DNA of 64,000 nucleotides from Dyadobacter fermentans (GTDB taxonomy: Bacteria > Bacteroidota > Bacteroidia > Cytophagales > Spirosomataceae), in NCBI RefSeq assembly GCF_019924045.1, contig NZ_JAHXBN010000032.1, positions 62,001 through 126,000 of the forward strand, given 5' to 3'. Shown in pieces: positions 30,222-39,083 of this stretch. Made by a program: the position numbers and the translations under genes. Each line of letters begins with the position of its first letter. Positions within the stretch are counted from its first letter, which is position 1. Below the pieces are notes generated by a model. That model had not been told where the DNA came from. It saw nothing but the letters and a program-made list of their open reading frames with translations, and did not search any database.

Positions 30222-32627
30222 ATGAAGAAAATACTATTCATCGCTTCACTCCTGAATTTTCTGTGCATTCACCTCTATGCCCAGGACGAACCTTCGACGA
30301 CCTACCCGATCACCGGCAAACTGGAAGATTCGGAGAAAAAGCCGGTACCCTTTGCGAATGTGGCACTCCTTGCTGCCAAAGATTCCTCATTGATCGGCGG
30401 CGGTACTGCGGATGAAAACGGGCTTTTCACTATCCCCGCCGAACCTGGGAGTTATCTTGTAAAAATCACGTTTCTGGCTATGAATGAGAAGTTCATTCCC
30501 AACGTCCGTGTGGCAGCACAGCCAGTGGTATTAGGCACTATCACCCTCACATCCAACTCGCGCCTGCTCGATGAACTCGTGATACAGGGCGAAAAGAGCC
30601 AAATGGACCTGCAACTCGATAAGCGGGTTTTTAATGTGGGAAAAGACCTGGCCAATATCGGCGGCAATGCATCGGACATTCTCAATAATATGCCTTCGGT
30701 GACGGTCGATGTGGAAGGCAATGTGGCCCTTCGCGGCAGCGGTAATGTGCGTATTCTGATCGACGGCAAGCAATCGGGTATGGTGGGGCTCAATCCCGCC
30801 GAGGCATTGCGCCAGATTCCGGCAGATTTGATCGAGAGCGTGGAGATTATCACCAACCCGTCGTCGCGCTACGATGCCGAGGGCGAAGTAGGCATTTTGA
30901 ATATAGTTATGAAGAAAAACATCCGGTACGGGCTGAATGGCACGTTCACGGGGACAGCTGGCTACCCTTCCAATTTCGGGGCGTCGTTTAATGTTAATTA
31001 CCGAAAGAAAAAGGTCAACCTGATCGCCAACTACGGCTTCATGTACCGCAATGGCCCCGGCCGCGGGCATTCGAGGCAGGAATATAACAGCGCGGATACC
31101 AGTTTCGTATACGAGCAAAATAACCGGCGTAACCGTGCAGGCTATTCGAACAACGTCCGCGTGGGCCTGGATTATTTTCTGAACAACCAAAACACCATTA
31201 CCGCCACGCTATCTGTCCGCAAATCACAAAACGACAACAAATCGCGCCTTGAATACCGGGATTTTGACATGAGCAACATCCTCACGCGCACGGTTACGCG
31301 CAGCGAGGACGAGACGGAGCCGCGAACGAACATCGAAGCCGCATTGAATTACCGGAAGACTTTCGAAAAGAAGGGACAGAGCCTGACATTCGATGCAAAA
31401 TACATTCTCAGCGACGAAACGGAAGCATCGCAATACCACGAAGTCGCCGACAACCGCACCGTCGATATCCGTCAAAGGTCGTATAACACCGAAGATGAAA
31501 AGAACTTTCTCGTCCAGCTGGACTACATTCACCCGCTAGGCAAGGATGGGAAGCTGGAAGCAGGTCTGAAAACATCCGTCAGACTGCTGGATAACGACTT
31601 CTCGGTCCACCAGCAATTGGAACCCGATTATTGGGTGGTATTGCCCGATTACGACAACCGGCTGGCCTACGATGAGAAAATCCATGCCGCCTACCTGATG
31701 GCCAGTAATCAGTTCGGGAAGGTTTTCGTACAGGCTGGCTTGCGCGGCGAGTACACCGACATTTTAACCGAACTCAAAAAAACAGCTCAAACCAATCACC
31801 GGCAGTATTTCAACCTCTTTCCAAGCATTCACTTATCGTACAAGCTGGAAGACGCCCAGACATTACAGCTGAGTTACAGCTACCGCCTCAGCCGCCCGAA
31901 TTTCCGGGACCTGCTTCCATTCTCCAATTTCAGTGATTCCCGTGTTTTCCGTGCGGGTAACCCGCTCCTGAATCCCGAATTCACGCATTCATTCGAAGCC
32001 GGACATTTGCTGAATATGAATAAGGGCACACTGCTTTCGAGCATTTATTACCGTCGCAGGCTGGGCGTCGTGGAGAATATCACGTCCGTCGACTCCACTG
32101 GTTTTACCACGATCACCCCCATTAACCTCTCGACAGGCGACTCTTACGGCTTTGAATTTAACCTTACCTACGATCCTGCACCGTGGTGGAAGCTGACAGC
32201 CAATGCGAATATTTTCAGAGCAATGAACGAGGGGTATTACAATGACAAACTGTACCAAAGTGATACCTACTCCTGGACCAGCCGGTTTTCGTCACGCGTT
32301 ACCCTGTTCGGTTCGGTGGATTTTCAATCCTCACTTAATTACCGTGCTCCGAGGCGTACCACACAAGGCAAGGATTTGTCAATCTATTTTATTGACCTTG
32401 GCTTATCCAAAGACATCCTGAAAGGCCGCGGTACGGTCACCGCGAGCGTCCGGGATTTGCTCAATTCGCAAAAGCGCCGAAGCATTACCGAAAATGCCGG
32501 CTATTATTCCTATTCGGTATTCCAGTGGCGGCCGCGGCAGTTTCTGGTTACATTATCCTACCGCCTGAACCGCTCAAAGGAGAAACAGAATATGGACAAG
32601 CAAGGTGAAGTGAACGATGAAGAGTAA
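30222..32627 (+). CDS. Outer-membrane beta-barrel protein, TonB-receptor-like
   Basis: An 801-residue outer-membrane protein. A signal peptide ends in LYAQ. A CarboxypepD-regulatory-like Ig domain follows (about 28-115: ITGKLEDSEKKPVPFANVAL). Then comes a plug-like domain (SDILNNMPSVTVDVEGNVAL, RILIDGKQSGMVGLNPAEAL) and a long beta-barrel with alternating aromatic strands to the end. The architecture matches the 'outer membrane beta-barrel family protein' group (PF14905), related to TonB-dependent receptors but not linked to a SusD partner. The substrate is unknown. A start 15 bp upstream is possible. An ECF-type motif lies 60 bp upstream. Confidence 0.88.
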   Translation: MKKILFIASLLNFLCIHLYAQDEPSTTYPITGKLEDSEKKPVPFANVALLAAKDSSLIGGGTADENGLFTIPAEPGSYLVKITFLAMNEKFIPNVRVAAQPVVLGTITLTSNSRLLDELVIQGEKSQMDLQLDKRVFNVGKDLANIGGNASDILNNMPSVTVDVEGNVALRGSGNVRILIDGKQSGMVGLNPAEALRQIPADLIESVEIITNPSSRYDAEGEVGILNIVMKKNIRYGLNGTFTGTAGYPSNFGASFNVNYRKKKVNLIANYGFMYRNGPGRGHSRQEYNSADTSFVYEQNNRRNRAGYSNNVRVGLDYFLNNQNTITATLSVRKSQNDNKSRLEYRDFDMSNILTRTVTRSEDETEPRTNIEAALNYRKTFEKKGQSLTFDAKYILSDETEASQYHEVADNRTVDIRQRSYNTEDEKNFLVQLDYIHPLGKDGKLEAGLKTSVRLLDNDFSVHQQLEPDYWVVLPDYDNRLAYDEKIHAAYLMASNQFGKVFVQAGLRGEYTDILTELKKTAQTNHRQYFNLFPSIHLSYKLEDAQTLQLSYSYRLSRPNFRDLLPFSNFSDSRVFRAGNPLLNPEFTHSFEAGHLLNMNKGTLLSSIYYRRRLGVVENITSVDSTGFTTITPINLSTGDSYGFEFNLTYDPAPWWKLTANANIFRAMNEGYYNDKLYQSDTYSWTSRFSSRVTLFGSVDFQSSLNYRAPRRTTQGKDLSIYFIDLGLSKDILKGRGTVTASVRDLLNSQKRRSITENAGYYSYSVFQWRPRQFLVTLSYRLNRSKEKQNMDKQGEVNDEE

Positions 32628-32643
32628 ATCGATGCGAAAGCGC

Positions 32644-32651
32644 TACCTTTG
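32644..32651 (+). promoter_or_regulatory. -7 box of the CvfB gene
   Basis: TACCTTTG at 32644-32651 matches TAnnTTTG, 24 bp before the CvfB start codon. A matching -33 TTG is not obvious. Confidence 0.5.
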
Positions 32652-32675
32652 TATCCGAACCTCGTTATTTGAATA

Positions 32676-33515
32676 ATGCTATTTATAGGAAAATACAATT
32701 ACCTGACCATCGAGCGGGTTACCAGCGTAGGGATGTTCCTGAGCGATGTGGAGGGTGAAGAAGTGCTGCTTCCCAACCAATATATCACGGACGACATGCA
32801 AGTCGGCGACCAGATCAAGGTTTTCGTGTACCTCGATTCGGAAGACCGTCCGGTGGCGACCACCCAGACTCCCAAAATCATCCGCAACGAATTTGCATTT
32901 CTGGAAGTGAAAGATGTTTCCGAATACGGCGCATTCCTCGATTGGGGCCTGATCAAGGACCTTTTCGTACCATTCCGCGAACAGCCGAAGCCCATGGAGA
33001 TTGGCGAATGGCACGTCGTGTTCCTTTATCTCGATCAGAAATCGCAACGCTTGCTGGCCTCCGCCAAAATCGACAAATTCCTTGAAAGCGAGCGGCTCAC
33101 CGTAGCGGAAGGCGATGAAGTGGATTTGCTCGTCTGGCAGAAAACCGATCTCGGCTATAATGTAGTCGTGAATCAATACCACAAGGGCCTCATTTACGCC
33201 AACGAAGTATTTCAACCGCTGCAGATCGGCGATTCGCTGAAAGGTTATGTCAAAAAAATCCGCGAGGAGAATAAGCTGGATATCAGTCTGCAAAAGACGG
33301 GCTATGAAGTGGTAGAGCCGGTGGCGAAACAAATCCTGGAAGAAGTAAGAAGAGGCAAGGGCTTTCTGAACCTTTCCGACAGCTCATCGCCTGAGGATAT
33401 TTATAACAGACTTAAAATCAGCAAAAAAGTATTCAAAAAAGCGATTGGCGGATTGTACAAGCAGGGCATCATCCGCATTACCGATGACGGGATCTACCTC
33501 GTTGGGGAAAGTTGA
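32676..33515 (+). CDS. S1-like RNA-binding protein CvfB/YitL
   Basis: A 279-residue protein with tandem S1 (OB-fold) domains and a C-terminal winged helix, the CvfB/YitL layout. The sequence opens with YNYLTIERVTSVGMFLSDVE, a first S1-type domain. The second shows the classic EVKDVSEYGAFLDWGLIKDL. A third follows (about 140-205, KGYVKKIREENKLDISLQ). The end FKKAIGGLYKQGIIRITDDG is the winged helix. Family members bind RNA and affect virulence gene expression in Gram-positives; the role in Bacteroidota is unproven. A -7 box, TACCTTTG (32644-32651), lies just upstream. It is monocistronic or reads into the toxin-antitoxin pair. Confidence 0.92.
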   Translation: MLFIGKYNYLTIERVTSVGMFLSDVEGEEVLLPNQYITDDMQVGDQIKVFVYLDSEDRPVATTQTPKIIRNEFAFLEVKDVSEYGAFLDWGLIKDLFVPFREQPKPMEIGEWHVVFLYLDQKSQRLLASAKIDKFLESERLTVAEGDEVDLLVWQKTDLGYNVVVNQYHKGLIYANEVFQPLQIGDSLKGYVKKIREENKLDISLQKTGYEVVEPVAKQILEEVRRGKGFLNLSDSSSPEDIYNRLKISKKVFKKAIGGLYKQGIIRITDDGIYLVGES

Positions 33516-33559
33516 TTGTATTTTTTGTAAATTGATTTTTGAAATAAACTGGTCGGATT

Positions 33560-33760
33560 ATGAAAACCGTTGAAATAGAAATCACGGACGATAAGGCGTT
33601 GAAACTTCTAATGGATATGGAGGAAATGCATTTGATCAAGTTTGTCCAGAACCGAAAGCCGCTGTCCGCATTGCGAAAACAAATCAAATCACCAATGACG
33701 GAGCAGGAGATTGATTCACAATTAAACGCACTAAGGAATGAATGGAAGAGAGATATCTGA
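33560..33760 (+). CDS. Antitoxin-like partner of a PIN toxin
   Basis: A 66-residue acidic-then-basic protein beginning MKTVEIEITDDKALKLLMDM and ending EIDSQLNALRNEWKRDI. Its stop overlaps the next gene by 19 bp, and that gene encodes a PIN-domain ribonuclease. Small size, position and overlap point to a VapB-type antitoxin. I cannot assign a DNA-binding fold (AbrB, RHH or Phd) by eye; the N-terminal beta strand followed by helices could be any of these. The C-terminal helix would be expected to wrap the toxin's active site. Confidence 0.75.
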   Translation: MKTVEIEITDDKALKLLMDMEEMHLIKFVQNRKPLSALRKQIKSPMTEQEIDSQLNALRNEWKRDI

Positions 33761-34128
33761 TAGACACCAGCGCTGTTATTAAATATCTCAATGCCACGCT
33801 ACCTCCATCCGGACTGAGTTTAATAGACGGCGTCATTGATAACGAATCGATTATCTCGCTGATTACAGAGATTGAGCTGCGTGTTTGGGAACCTAATGAT
33901 GCGATAGACAAAATAGTCTACGAGTCGTTCATAAACGGCTCCACTGTTCTCGACTTAAACCGCGCTATCATTGATCAAACCATAGCGGTCAGGAAGAAAC
34001 ACAGATTAAAACTTCCGGATGCGTTTATCGCCGCAACAGCGATTGTTAACAATTTTACGTTGATAGCGGATAATGACAGAGATTTCGGCAAGGTCGACGT
34101 CCTGAAATACATCAATCCAAATCACTAA
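33742..34128 (+). CDS. vapC: PIN-domain toxin (VapC-like ribonuclease)
   Basis: A 128-residue PIN domain. The acidic residues are in place: YLIDTSAVIKYLN (first Asp, residue 6), SLITEIELRVW (Glu near 44), LPDAFIAATAIVNN (Asp near 95) and LIADNDRDFGKV (near 112). VapC toxins are Mg-dependent endoribonucleases that cut initiator tRNA or other structured RNA and are held in check by the VapB partner. The antitoxin gene overlaps by 19 bp upstream. A terminator follows 5 bp after the stop. The gene symbol reflects the family only. Confidence 0.88.
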   Translation: MEERYLIDTSAVIKYLNATLPPSGLSLIDGVIDNESIISLITEIELRVWEPNDAIDKIVYESFINGSTVLDLNRAIIDQTIAVRKKHRLKLPDAFIAATAIVNNFTLIADNDRDFGKVDVLKYINPNH

Positions 34129-34132
34129 AAAC

Positions 34133-34163
34133 AAAGCCATCCGCTACGAACACGGATGGCTTT
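34133..34163. terminator. Bidirectional terminator
   Basis: A perfect 11-bp stem AAAGCCATCCG/CGGATGGCTTT (34133-34143 with 34153-34163) between the toxin gene and the convergent amidohydrolase gene. The A/T edges give short T tracts on both strands. Confidence 0.8.
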
Positions 34164-34191
34164 ACAATGTCTGAACTATTGACTTCCCGAC

Positions 34192-35496
34192 TTATTTCTT
34201 CCCATATTTATTCTTGTACTTTTCATAAAGCCGCTTCTGCTTGTCGTCCAGATTGACCTTGCCGCCGCGGATGTATGCAGCCTGAATCATATTGCCGCGC
34301 ATATCGAGGATATCGCCATCGGACACGAGCAACGAGGCTTGCTTGCCTTTTTCAAGCGTTCCTACCTGCTGTCCGGCACCAATGATATCGGCTGCATTGC
34401 GGGTAACGAATTGTAATGCTTCCTCCGAAGTTACCCCGCTGAAACCGGATGCGGTACCAGCCAGAAAGCCCAGGTTACGTGTGCGCCACCATTCATCGGC
34501 ATAGGTGATGGCTACTTTCACACCTGCCTTATGGAGTAGCCCGGGCAGCTCGTAAGGAAGATACACATTTTCGTCCACGCCTTCCGGAAGCCTGTGCGTA
34601 GTGTTGATGATTACCGGAACCTGATTTTCTTTCAAAAAGGTGGTCACTTTATAGGACTCATTACCACCGGCAATGACGATCTTCTTCACACCCGCTTCCT
34701 GCGCAAAACGAATGGATTCGATAATATCCTTCGCGTAGTCGGCGCGGATGTAGAGATTGGCCGTACCCGCGAAAAGCGGCTTCATTGCTTCCAGACGGAG
34801 ATTTACCGGGCTTGGATTAGCTATTTCCGCATAAGCTTTTGCCTCCGCAAATGTCCTTTTGAAAAGGTCGATTACTTCCTGACGCTTGTCGTTCCGTTTG
34901 ATGGAATACGTAAACGTCTCGTTATCGAAATTCCCTGCCAGAAAAGCGGGCCAGCTTAGCCAGATACCGTCATCCTTTTTCAGGACCGCATCTTCCCAGT
35001 TCCACCCGTCGCTGTAAAAAACGGATGAAGAGCCAGAGATCGCGCCGCCCTGCGGAACGGCCTGCGAAACCAGGATGCCATTACCCCGCAATGTCGGGAT
35101 CACTTCCGAATCGGTATTGTAAGCCACGAGTGCGCGCACGTGAGGGTTGATCTCGCCAACTTCGTAAAAGTCTAGTGTAGCCCTTACCGATGCGATTTCC
35201 TGCAATCCGACGGTCGTATTTAATGAGATCAGGCCGGGGAAAATGTGTTTCCCCTTCACATCTACGGTTTCGGCACCCGAGGGGCTTGTTACCGAAGCTG
35301 CCGGTCCTACCTGCGTAATAATGCCCTTATCGAACGCAATGGCGCCATTCTGGATCACCTCTCCGTTTCCGACGTGGATGGTAGCACCTGTGAGCACTAC
35401 CGGCTTGGTTTGTGGCTTGGCGGGTGCCGGATTTTGCGCTTGCGCTCCGGCTGTCAGTCCCAGCAAAAGGCCGGCGATCAGTTTATATCTTTTCAT
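34192..35496 (-). CDS. Amidohydrolase-family protein lacking the HxH ligands
   Basis: A 434-residue exported protein (signal LLLGLTAGAQAQ) with the amidohydrolase fold. The N-terminal beta domain reads THIHVGNGEVIQNGAIAFDK-like, and the C-terminal return is GTLEKGKQASLLVSDGDILD. Where active enzymes have PGxxDxHxH, this one reads HIFPGLISLNTTVGLQEI, and the later His and Asp ligands are not recognisable (INTTHRLPEG, VAITYADEWW). The usual dinuclear metal site therefore seems absent. It follows the 1012-residue paralogue 28 bp downstream in the same operon. A non-catalytic subunit or a different chemistry is possible. The start at 35496 (MKRYKL) gives a proper signal peptide. Confidence 0.85.
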   Translation of the reverse strand: MKRYKLIAGLLLGLTAGAQAQNPAPAKPQTKPVVLTGATIHVGNGEVIQNGAIAFDKGIITQVGPAASVTSPSGAETVDVKGKHIFPGLISLNTTVGLQEIASVRATLDFYEVGEINPHVRALVAYNTDSEVIPTLRGNGILVSQAVPQGGAISGSSSVFYSDGWNWEDAVLKKDDGIWLSWPAFLAGNFDNETFTYSIKRNDKRQEVIDLFKRTFAEAKAYAEIANPSPVNLRLEAMKPLFAGTANLYIRADYAKDIIESIRFAQEAGVKKIVIAGGNESYKVTTFLKENQVPVIINTTHRLPEGVDENVYLPYELPGLLHKAGVKVAITYADEWWRTRNLGFLAGTASGFSGVTSEEALQFVTRNAADIIGAGQQVGTLEKGKQASLLVSDGDILDMRGNMIQAAYIRGGKVNLDDKQKRLYEKYKNKYGKK

Positions 35497-35524
35497 AAAA
35501 ATCAATTTGAATGTCCTGAAACAG

Positions 35525-38500
35525 TTATTTACCAGCGTGGATATCAACGTGCTCCGCGTGAATCCCTACTACATCCTCACAATGCCACATATGCGGCTTC
35601 GTCGCTTCCGGCTTTTGCGTAGGTTTGCCCTCCGCTTTTTCACCCAGCATTTTCTGGATCAGTCTTTCGCGTTCCACGGCAATGGATTTCTGTTTCTCTT
35701 CATCCTTTTTGCGATCGAAATAAATGGCACCTTCTACCATCGTGAAGTCGGGCCTTGCATATACCGAAAGCGGGCTCGCATTCCAGAGTACCAGGTCGGC
35801 ATCCTTGCCGGCTTTCACGCTTCCCATCCGGTCGTCGACGTGCAACAGTTTGGCAGGGTTCAAAGTCACCATTTTCCAGGCTTCCTCTTCCGGCACACCG
35901 CCATACTCGACAGTTTTGGCTGCTTCCTGATTCAGACGGCGGGCCATTTCGGCGTCGTCGGAGTTAATCGCCACGGTCACACCTTCGTGGTACATCAATG
36001 CCGCATTGTATGGAATCGCCTCTTTCACTTCCATTTTATATGCCCACCAGTCGGCAAACGTCGAGCCGCCGATACCGCGTTTCTGCATACCGTCGGCGAG
36101 TTTATAACCTTCCAGAATGTGGGTAAATGTATTGATCCGGAATTTGAGTGAATCTGCTACGTGCATGAGCATATTGATCTCCGATTGCACATAGGAATGG
36201 CAGGTGATGAAGCGCTCGTTAGCGAGAATCTCCGCCAGTGCATCAAGCTCGATATCGCGGCGAGGCGGTGCTATATTCGTCTTTTTAGCATTTGCATTGT
36301 AGCTCTTCCAACTAGCGGCATACTCTTTCGCACGCAGGAAATGGTCGAAATAGATTTGCTCCACACCCATACGCGTCTGCGGAAAGCGCACGCGCTGCAC
36401 GTCGCCCCAGTTCGATTGCTTCACGTTTTCGCCCAATGCGAACTTGATCGTTTTCACCTGCGGAATCAGCATTTCCGATTGGCTTGCACCCCATTTCAGC
36501 TTGATCATCGCGCTTTGCCCGCCGATCGAGTTCGCCGAGCCGTGGAGCAAATGCGAGGCCGTAACCCCGCCCGCCAGTTGCCGGTAAATGTTGATATCGT
36601 CCGGATTGATCACATCACTCATCCGCACCTCCGCAGAGCTCGATTGCCCGCCTTCGTTAATGCTGAAAAGCGCGATATGCGAATGCTCGTCGATAATGCC
36701 GCTCGTAAGGTGCTTACCGGTCCCATCGATTGTTCTAGCTCCCGATGGTGCAGCGAGGCCCTTCCCTACTTTGGCAATTTTGCCGTTCTGAACAATCACA
36801 TCGGCATTTTGCAGAATACCATCTTTTTCATTCGTCCAGATCGTCGCATTTTTGATCAGTACGGTTTCTTTCGCAGGTAATGTTTCATTTCCGTAACCTA
36901 CAAAAGGATACACAATCGGCCCCGTTTCTTTGCTTTTCGGCTTCGCGGTATCTGCGGCAGCCACTGTTGTATTCTTTTCCGTCAGCGCGGCGCTCCATGG
37001 AATAACGGTACCATCAGGCAGCACGCCTTCTCCGCTGAACCCATTTCCGCTCAGCCAGCCTGTGAGGCGCGTCGTGCCTCCCACTTTCTTGTCTTGCTGG
37101 TAGCTCAATGTAAGCAATGCATTCGCCAGCATAGCCTTGGGAGTGATCTTGATCGAATCCTGCACTGTGATCTTATACTCGGGCTTCTCCGGCGATCCGG
37201 TGATCTGTAACTTTCCGGCCGGCTGGTTGTTCAGCGACAGCGAGTAAGTGCCCCTGATATCCGGTGCATCCAATGCGGTTAGTACGAATTTCTTGCCCTG
37301 TATCCAGTTTTCGTAGATTACGTTGTCTTTCGAAAACAGGTCTCCCGAAGTAATGATGAAGTTGGCAAGCATTCCCGATTTCAGGCTCCCTACCTTGCTA
37401 TCGGCCTTGACCAACGATGCGGGCAGGGTTGTGAGCGCTGCCAGTGCTCTTTCTTTAGGCAAGCCATATTCGATGGCTGTACGCAGGTTTTTCCAGAAAT
37501 CAGCCTTATTCCGCAATCCCGCGGTGGTCAAGGCAAAAGGAATCTCGGCCTTCGCAACCTCCGAGGCATTACGTGGCGCCAGCTCCCAGTGTTTCAGCTG
37601 GCTCATGGTCACCACTTCCGCATCCCAGGGGTCGGTCACATCGTAGGCATCCGGGAATACCAGCGGTAACACCAGGGTTGCCTTACTGGCCTTAATCTCC
37701 TGAATGCGCTGATATTCATCCCCTCCTCCACGAATAATGTATTGTATTCCAAACTCGTCCCCGATTTTGTCAGCCCGCAAAATGCTGTATTTATCGCTTG
37801 CTTCAAAAAACGAAGGCAGCACTTTAATCTGGTTGAATGCTTCAAGCGACAGGTTGGTTTCCTTTTTGTTTCCGCCTTTCGCATACCAGTCGGCATCGTA
37901 GTAGTTTTGTCTCAAAAGCGCCACCACACCCATCCCCGAAGACGGGTAGGTCTGCGATGAACTTCCTTTTCCAAAAGAGAAATGGGCCGACGCTTTGCTA
38001 TTAAGCATTGCTTTGTTAGCCGGTTCGTCGGTAAGGGTCACGAGCGCGCCGTTTCCGCGCACAATGCCGTCGTGCGAATGCACCAGCACCGTACCGAAAC
38101 CGATCTTCCGCAAGTCGCCTGCTTTTTTGGAGTCGGGTGTAAAAAGAGTACCGGCATCCGTCTCGGGCTGAATGGCCTGGTTCCAGCCAAACGCACCTTT
38201 CTTGTTTGATTCAAGCTGAGGGGTTTGCCGGCCACCGCCACCTTGCGCCCTTCTCACCTCCGGCATTCCGTAATCCGAATCCAGTTCGATGAGCGATGCG
38301 TAAATGAATTTACCTTTCAGATCGACTGTAACCGTACCGGCGGGGATTTTTACCTGTTTACCCGTTTCCCGGATCACCCCATCTTCGATCAGCATGGTGG
38401 CATTCTCGATCGTAGTTTTCGGATCTACGACGATCGTCGCATTTGTGAAAGCGTAGCGCCCCGTTCTTTCATCATAGGCGCCGTTTCTCGGGAAAGTCTC

Positions 38501-38563
38501 CTGTGCGTGGCAATACACCGCCAGCGTCATGCAGCCTAATATCGTTGATAATTGTTTAAACAT
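35525..38563 (-). CDS. Large exported amidohydrolase-family protein
   Basis: A 1012-residue periplasmic protein with a signal peptide (LGCMTLAVYCHAQ) and two amidohydrolase-like halves. The first half (about 25-470) has the return motif VGSLKSGMLANFIITSGDLF, but where HxH is expected it reads FIYASLIELDSDYGM. A linker domain of about 100 residues follows. The second half (about 560-980) keeps the site: TSGIIDEHSHIALFSINEG (HxH), ITCHSYVQSEIN (His), HILEGYK (His) and VAINSDDAEM (Asp). It thus looks like one active domain fused to a degenerate one. Likely substrates are peptide-like or imide bonds; this is not predictable. It forms an operon with the smaller degenerate paralogue. Confidence 0.9.
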   Translation of the reverse strand: MFKQLSTILGCMTLAVYCHAQETFPRNGAYDERTGRYAFTNATIVVDPKTTIENATMLIEDGVIRETGKQVKIPAGTVTVDLKGKFIYASLIELDSDYGMPEVRRAQGGGGRQTPQLESNKKGAFGWNQAIQPETDAGTLFTPDSKKAGDLRKIGFGTVLVHSHDGIVRGNGALVTLTDEPANKAMLNSKASAHFSFGKGSSSQTYPSSGMGVVALLRQNYYDADWYAKGGNKKETNLSLEAFNQIKVLPSFFEASDKYSILRADKIGDEFGIQYIIRGGGDEYQRIQEIKASKATLVLPLVFPDAYDVTDPWDAEVVTMSQLKHWELAPRNASEVAKAEIPFALTTAGLRNKADFWKNLRTAIEYGLPKERALAALTTLPASLVKADSKVGSLKSGMLANFIITSGDLFSKDNVIYENWIQGKKFVLTALDAPDIRGTYSLSLNNQPAGKLQITGSPEKPEYKITVQDSIKITPKAMLANALLTLSYQQDKKVGGTTRLTGWLSGNGFSGEGVLPDGTVIPWSAALTEKNTTVAAADTAKPKSKETGPIVYPFVGYGNETLPAKETVLIKNATIWTNEKDGILQNADVIVQNGKIAKVGKGLAAPSGARTIDGTGKHLTSGIIDEHSHIALFSINEGGQSSSAEVRMSDVINPDDINIYRQLAGGVTASHLLHGSANSIGGQSAMIKLKWGASQSEMLIPQVKTIKFALGENVKQSNWGDVQRVRFPQTRMGVEQIYFDHFLRAKEYAASWKSYNANAKKTNIAPPRRDIELDALAEILANERFITCHSYVQSEINMLMHVADSLKFRINTFTHILEGYKLADGMQKRGIGGSTFADWWAYKMEVKEAIPYNAALMYHEGVTVAINSDDAEMARRLNQEAAKTVEYGGVPEEEAWKMVTLNPAKLLHVDDRMGSVKAGKDADLVLWNASPLSVYARPDFTMVEGAIYFDRKKDEEKQKSIAVERERLIQKMLGEKAEGKPTQKPEATKPHMWHCEDVVGIHAEHVDIHAGK

Positions 38564-38680
38564 ATATTGTTGTCTTAATTACAATTGTGCCTTACAATAT
38601 ACAAGTAAAATCGGTAAATCAGGGCTCTGAGGCGTATCTTGCAGCTGTTTTCACCGTTGTTCACCATCTTTCCATCGATC

Positions 38681-38977
38681 ATGACATTCGAACAATTCCA
38701 GGAATCTGTTTCCCAGCCTGCTCCTCCCAAAGGCCTTCCCATTCTTCTGGAAGCACTTTGGCACGACGCCAACGGCGATTGGGAATCGGCTCATAACATC
38801 GCTCAAAGCCGGGAAGGAACACAATCTTACGACCGCTTACATGCCTATCTGCACCGCGTCGAAGGGGATACCTTCAATGCAGGATATTGGTACCGGCGTG
38901 CTGGTTCAGAAGTATTTAAGGGAAGCCTGAAAGAAGAATGGACTTATCTCGCGAATCTGTTCCTCCAAAAAACATAA
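38681..38977 (+). CDS. Conserved protein of unknown function, 98 residues
   Basis: A small soluble protein: MTFEQFQESVSQPAPPKGLP, then LEALWHDANGDWESAHNIAQ, then HAYLHRVEGDTFNAGYWYRR and a helical end. This pattern (short helix, LxALWxDxxGDWxxAHxxAQ, AYLHRxEGDxxNAxYWYRRA) is found in many bacterial phyla as an uncharacterised family of about 95-100 residues. It looks like a compact helical, TPR-like unit. No catalytic motif is apparent beyond conserved His and Trp. The start at 38681 fits the family. The last four bases overlap the first repeat of the downstream operator array. Confidence 0.75.
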   Translation: MTFEQFQESVSQPAPPKGLPILLEALWHDANGDWESAHNIAQSREGTQSYDRLHAYLHRVEGDTFNAGYWYRRAGSEVFKGSLKEEWTYLANLFLQKT

Positions 38978-39080
38978 GGCTTTTTACTTATATATTTACT
39001 AATATAAGGTTTTTAACTTATATCTTTAATATATAAGGCTTTTACCTTATATTTGTTCATTATAAGTAAAAAACCTTATA
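38974..39080 (+). promoter_or_regulatory. Four-copy operator array and promoter of the SatD-like gene
   Basis: Four inverted repeats with arms ATAAG/CTTAT lie at 38974-38991, 39002-39023, 39031-39052 and 39061-39080. The third is the best: perfect 8-bp arms, ATATAAGG and CCTTATAT. Centres are 30, 29 and 29 bp apart, close to three helical turns, so bound dimers would lie on one face. A -7 box TATATTTG (39048-39055) overlaps the third repeat, and the fourth covers the expected start of transcription just before the ATG at 39084. The arrangement strongly suggests cooperative repression. Confidence 0.75.
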
Positions 39081-39083
39081 CTC

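Noticed and set aside
35243..36151. 302-codon plus-strand frame over the amidohydrolase genes
   Set aside because: It crosses the junction of two well-supported minus-strand genes and has no recognisable domain.
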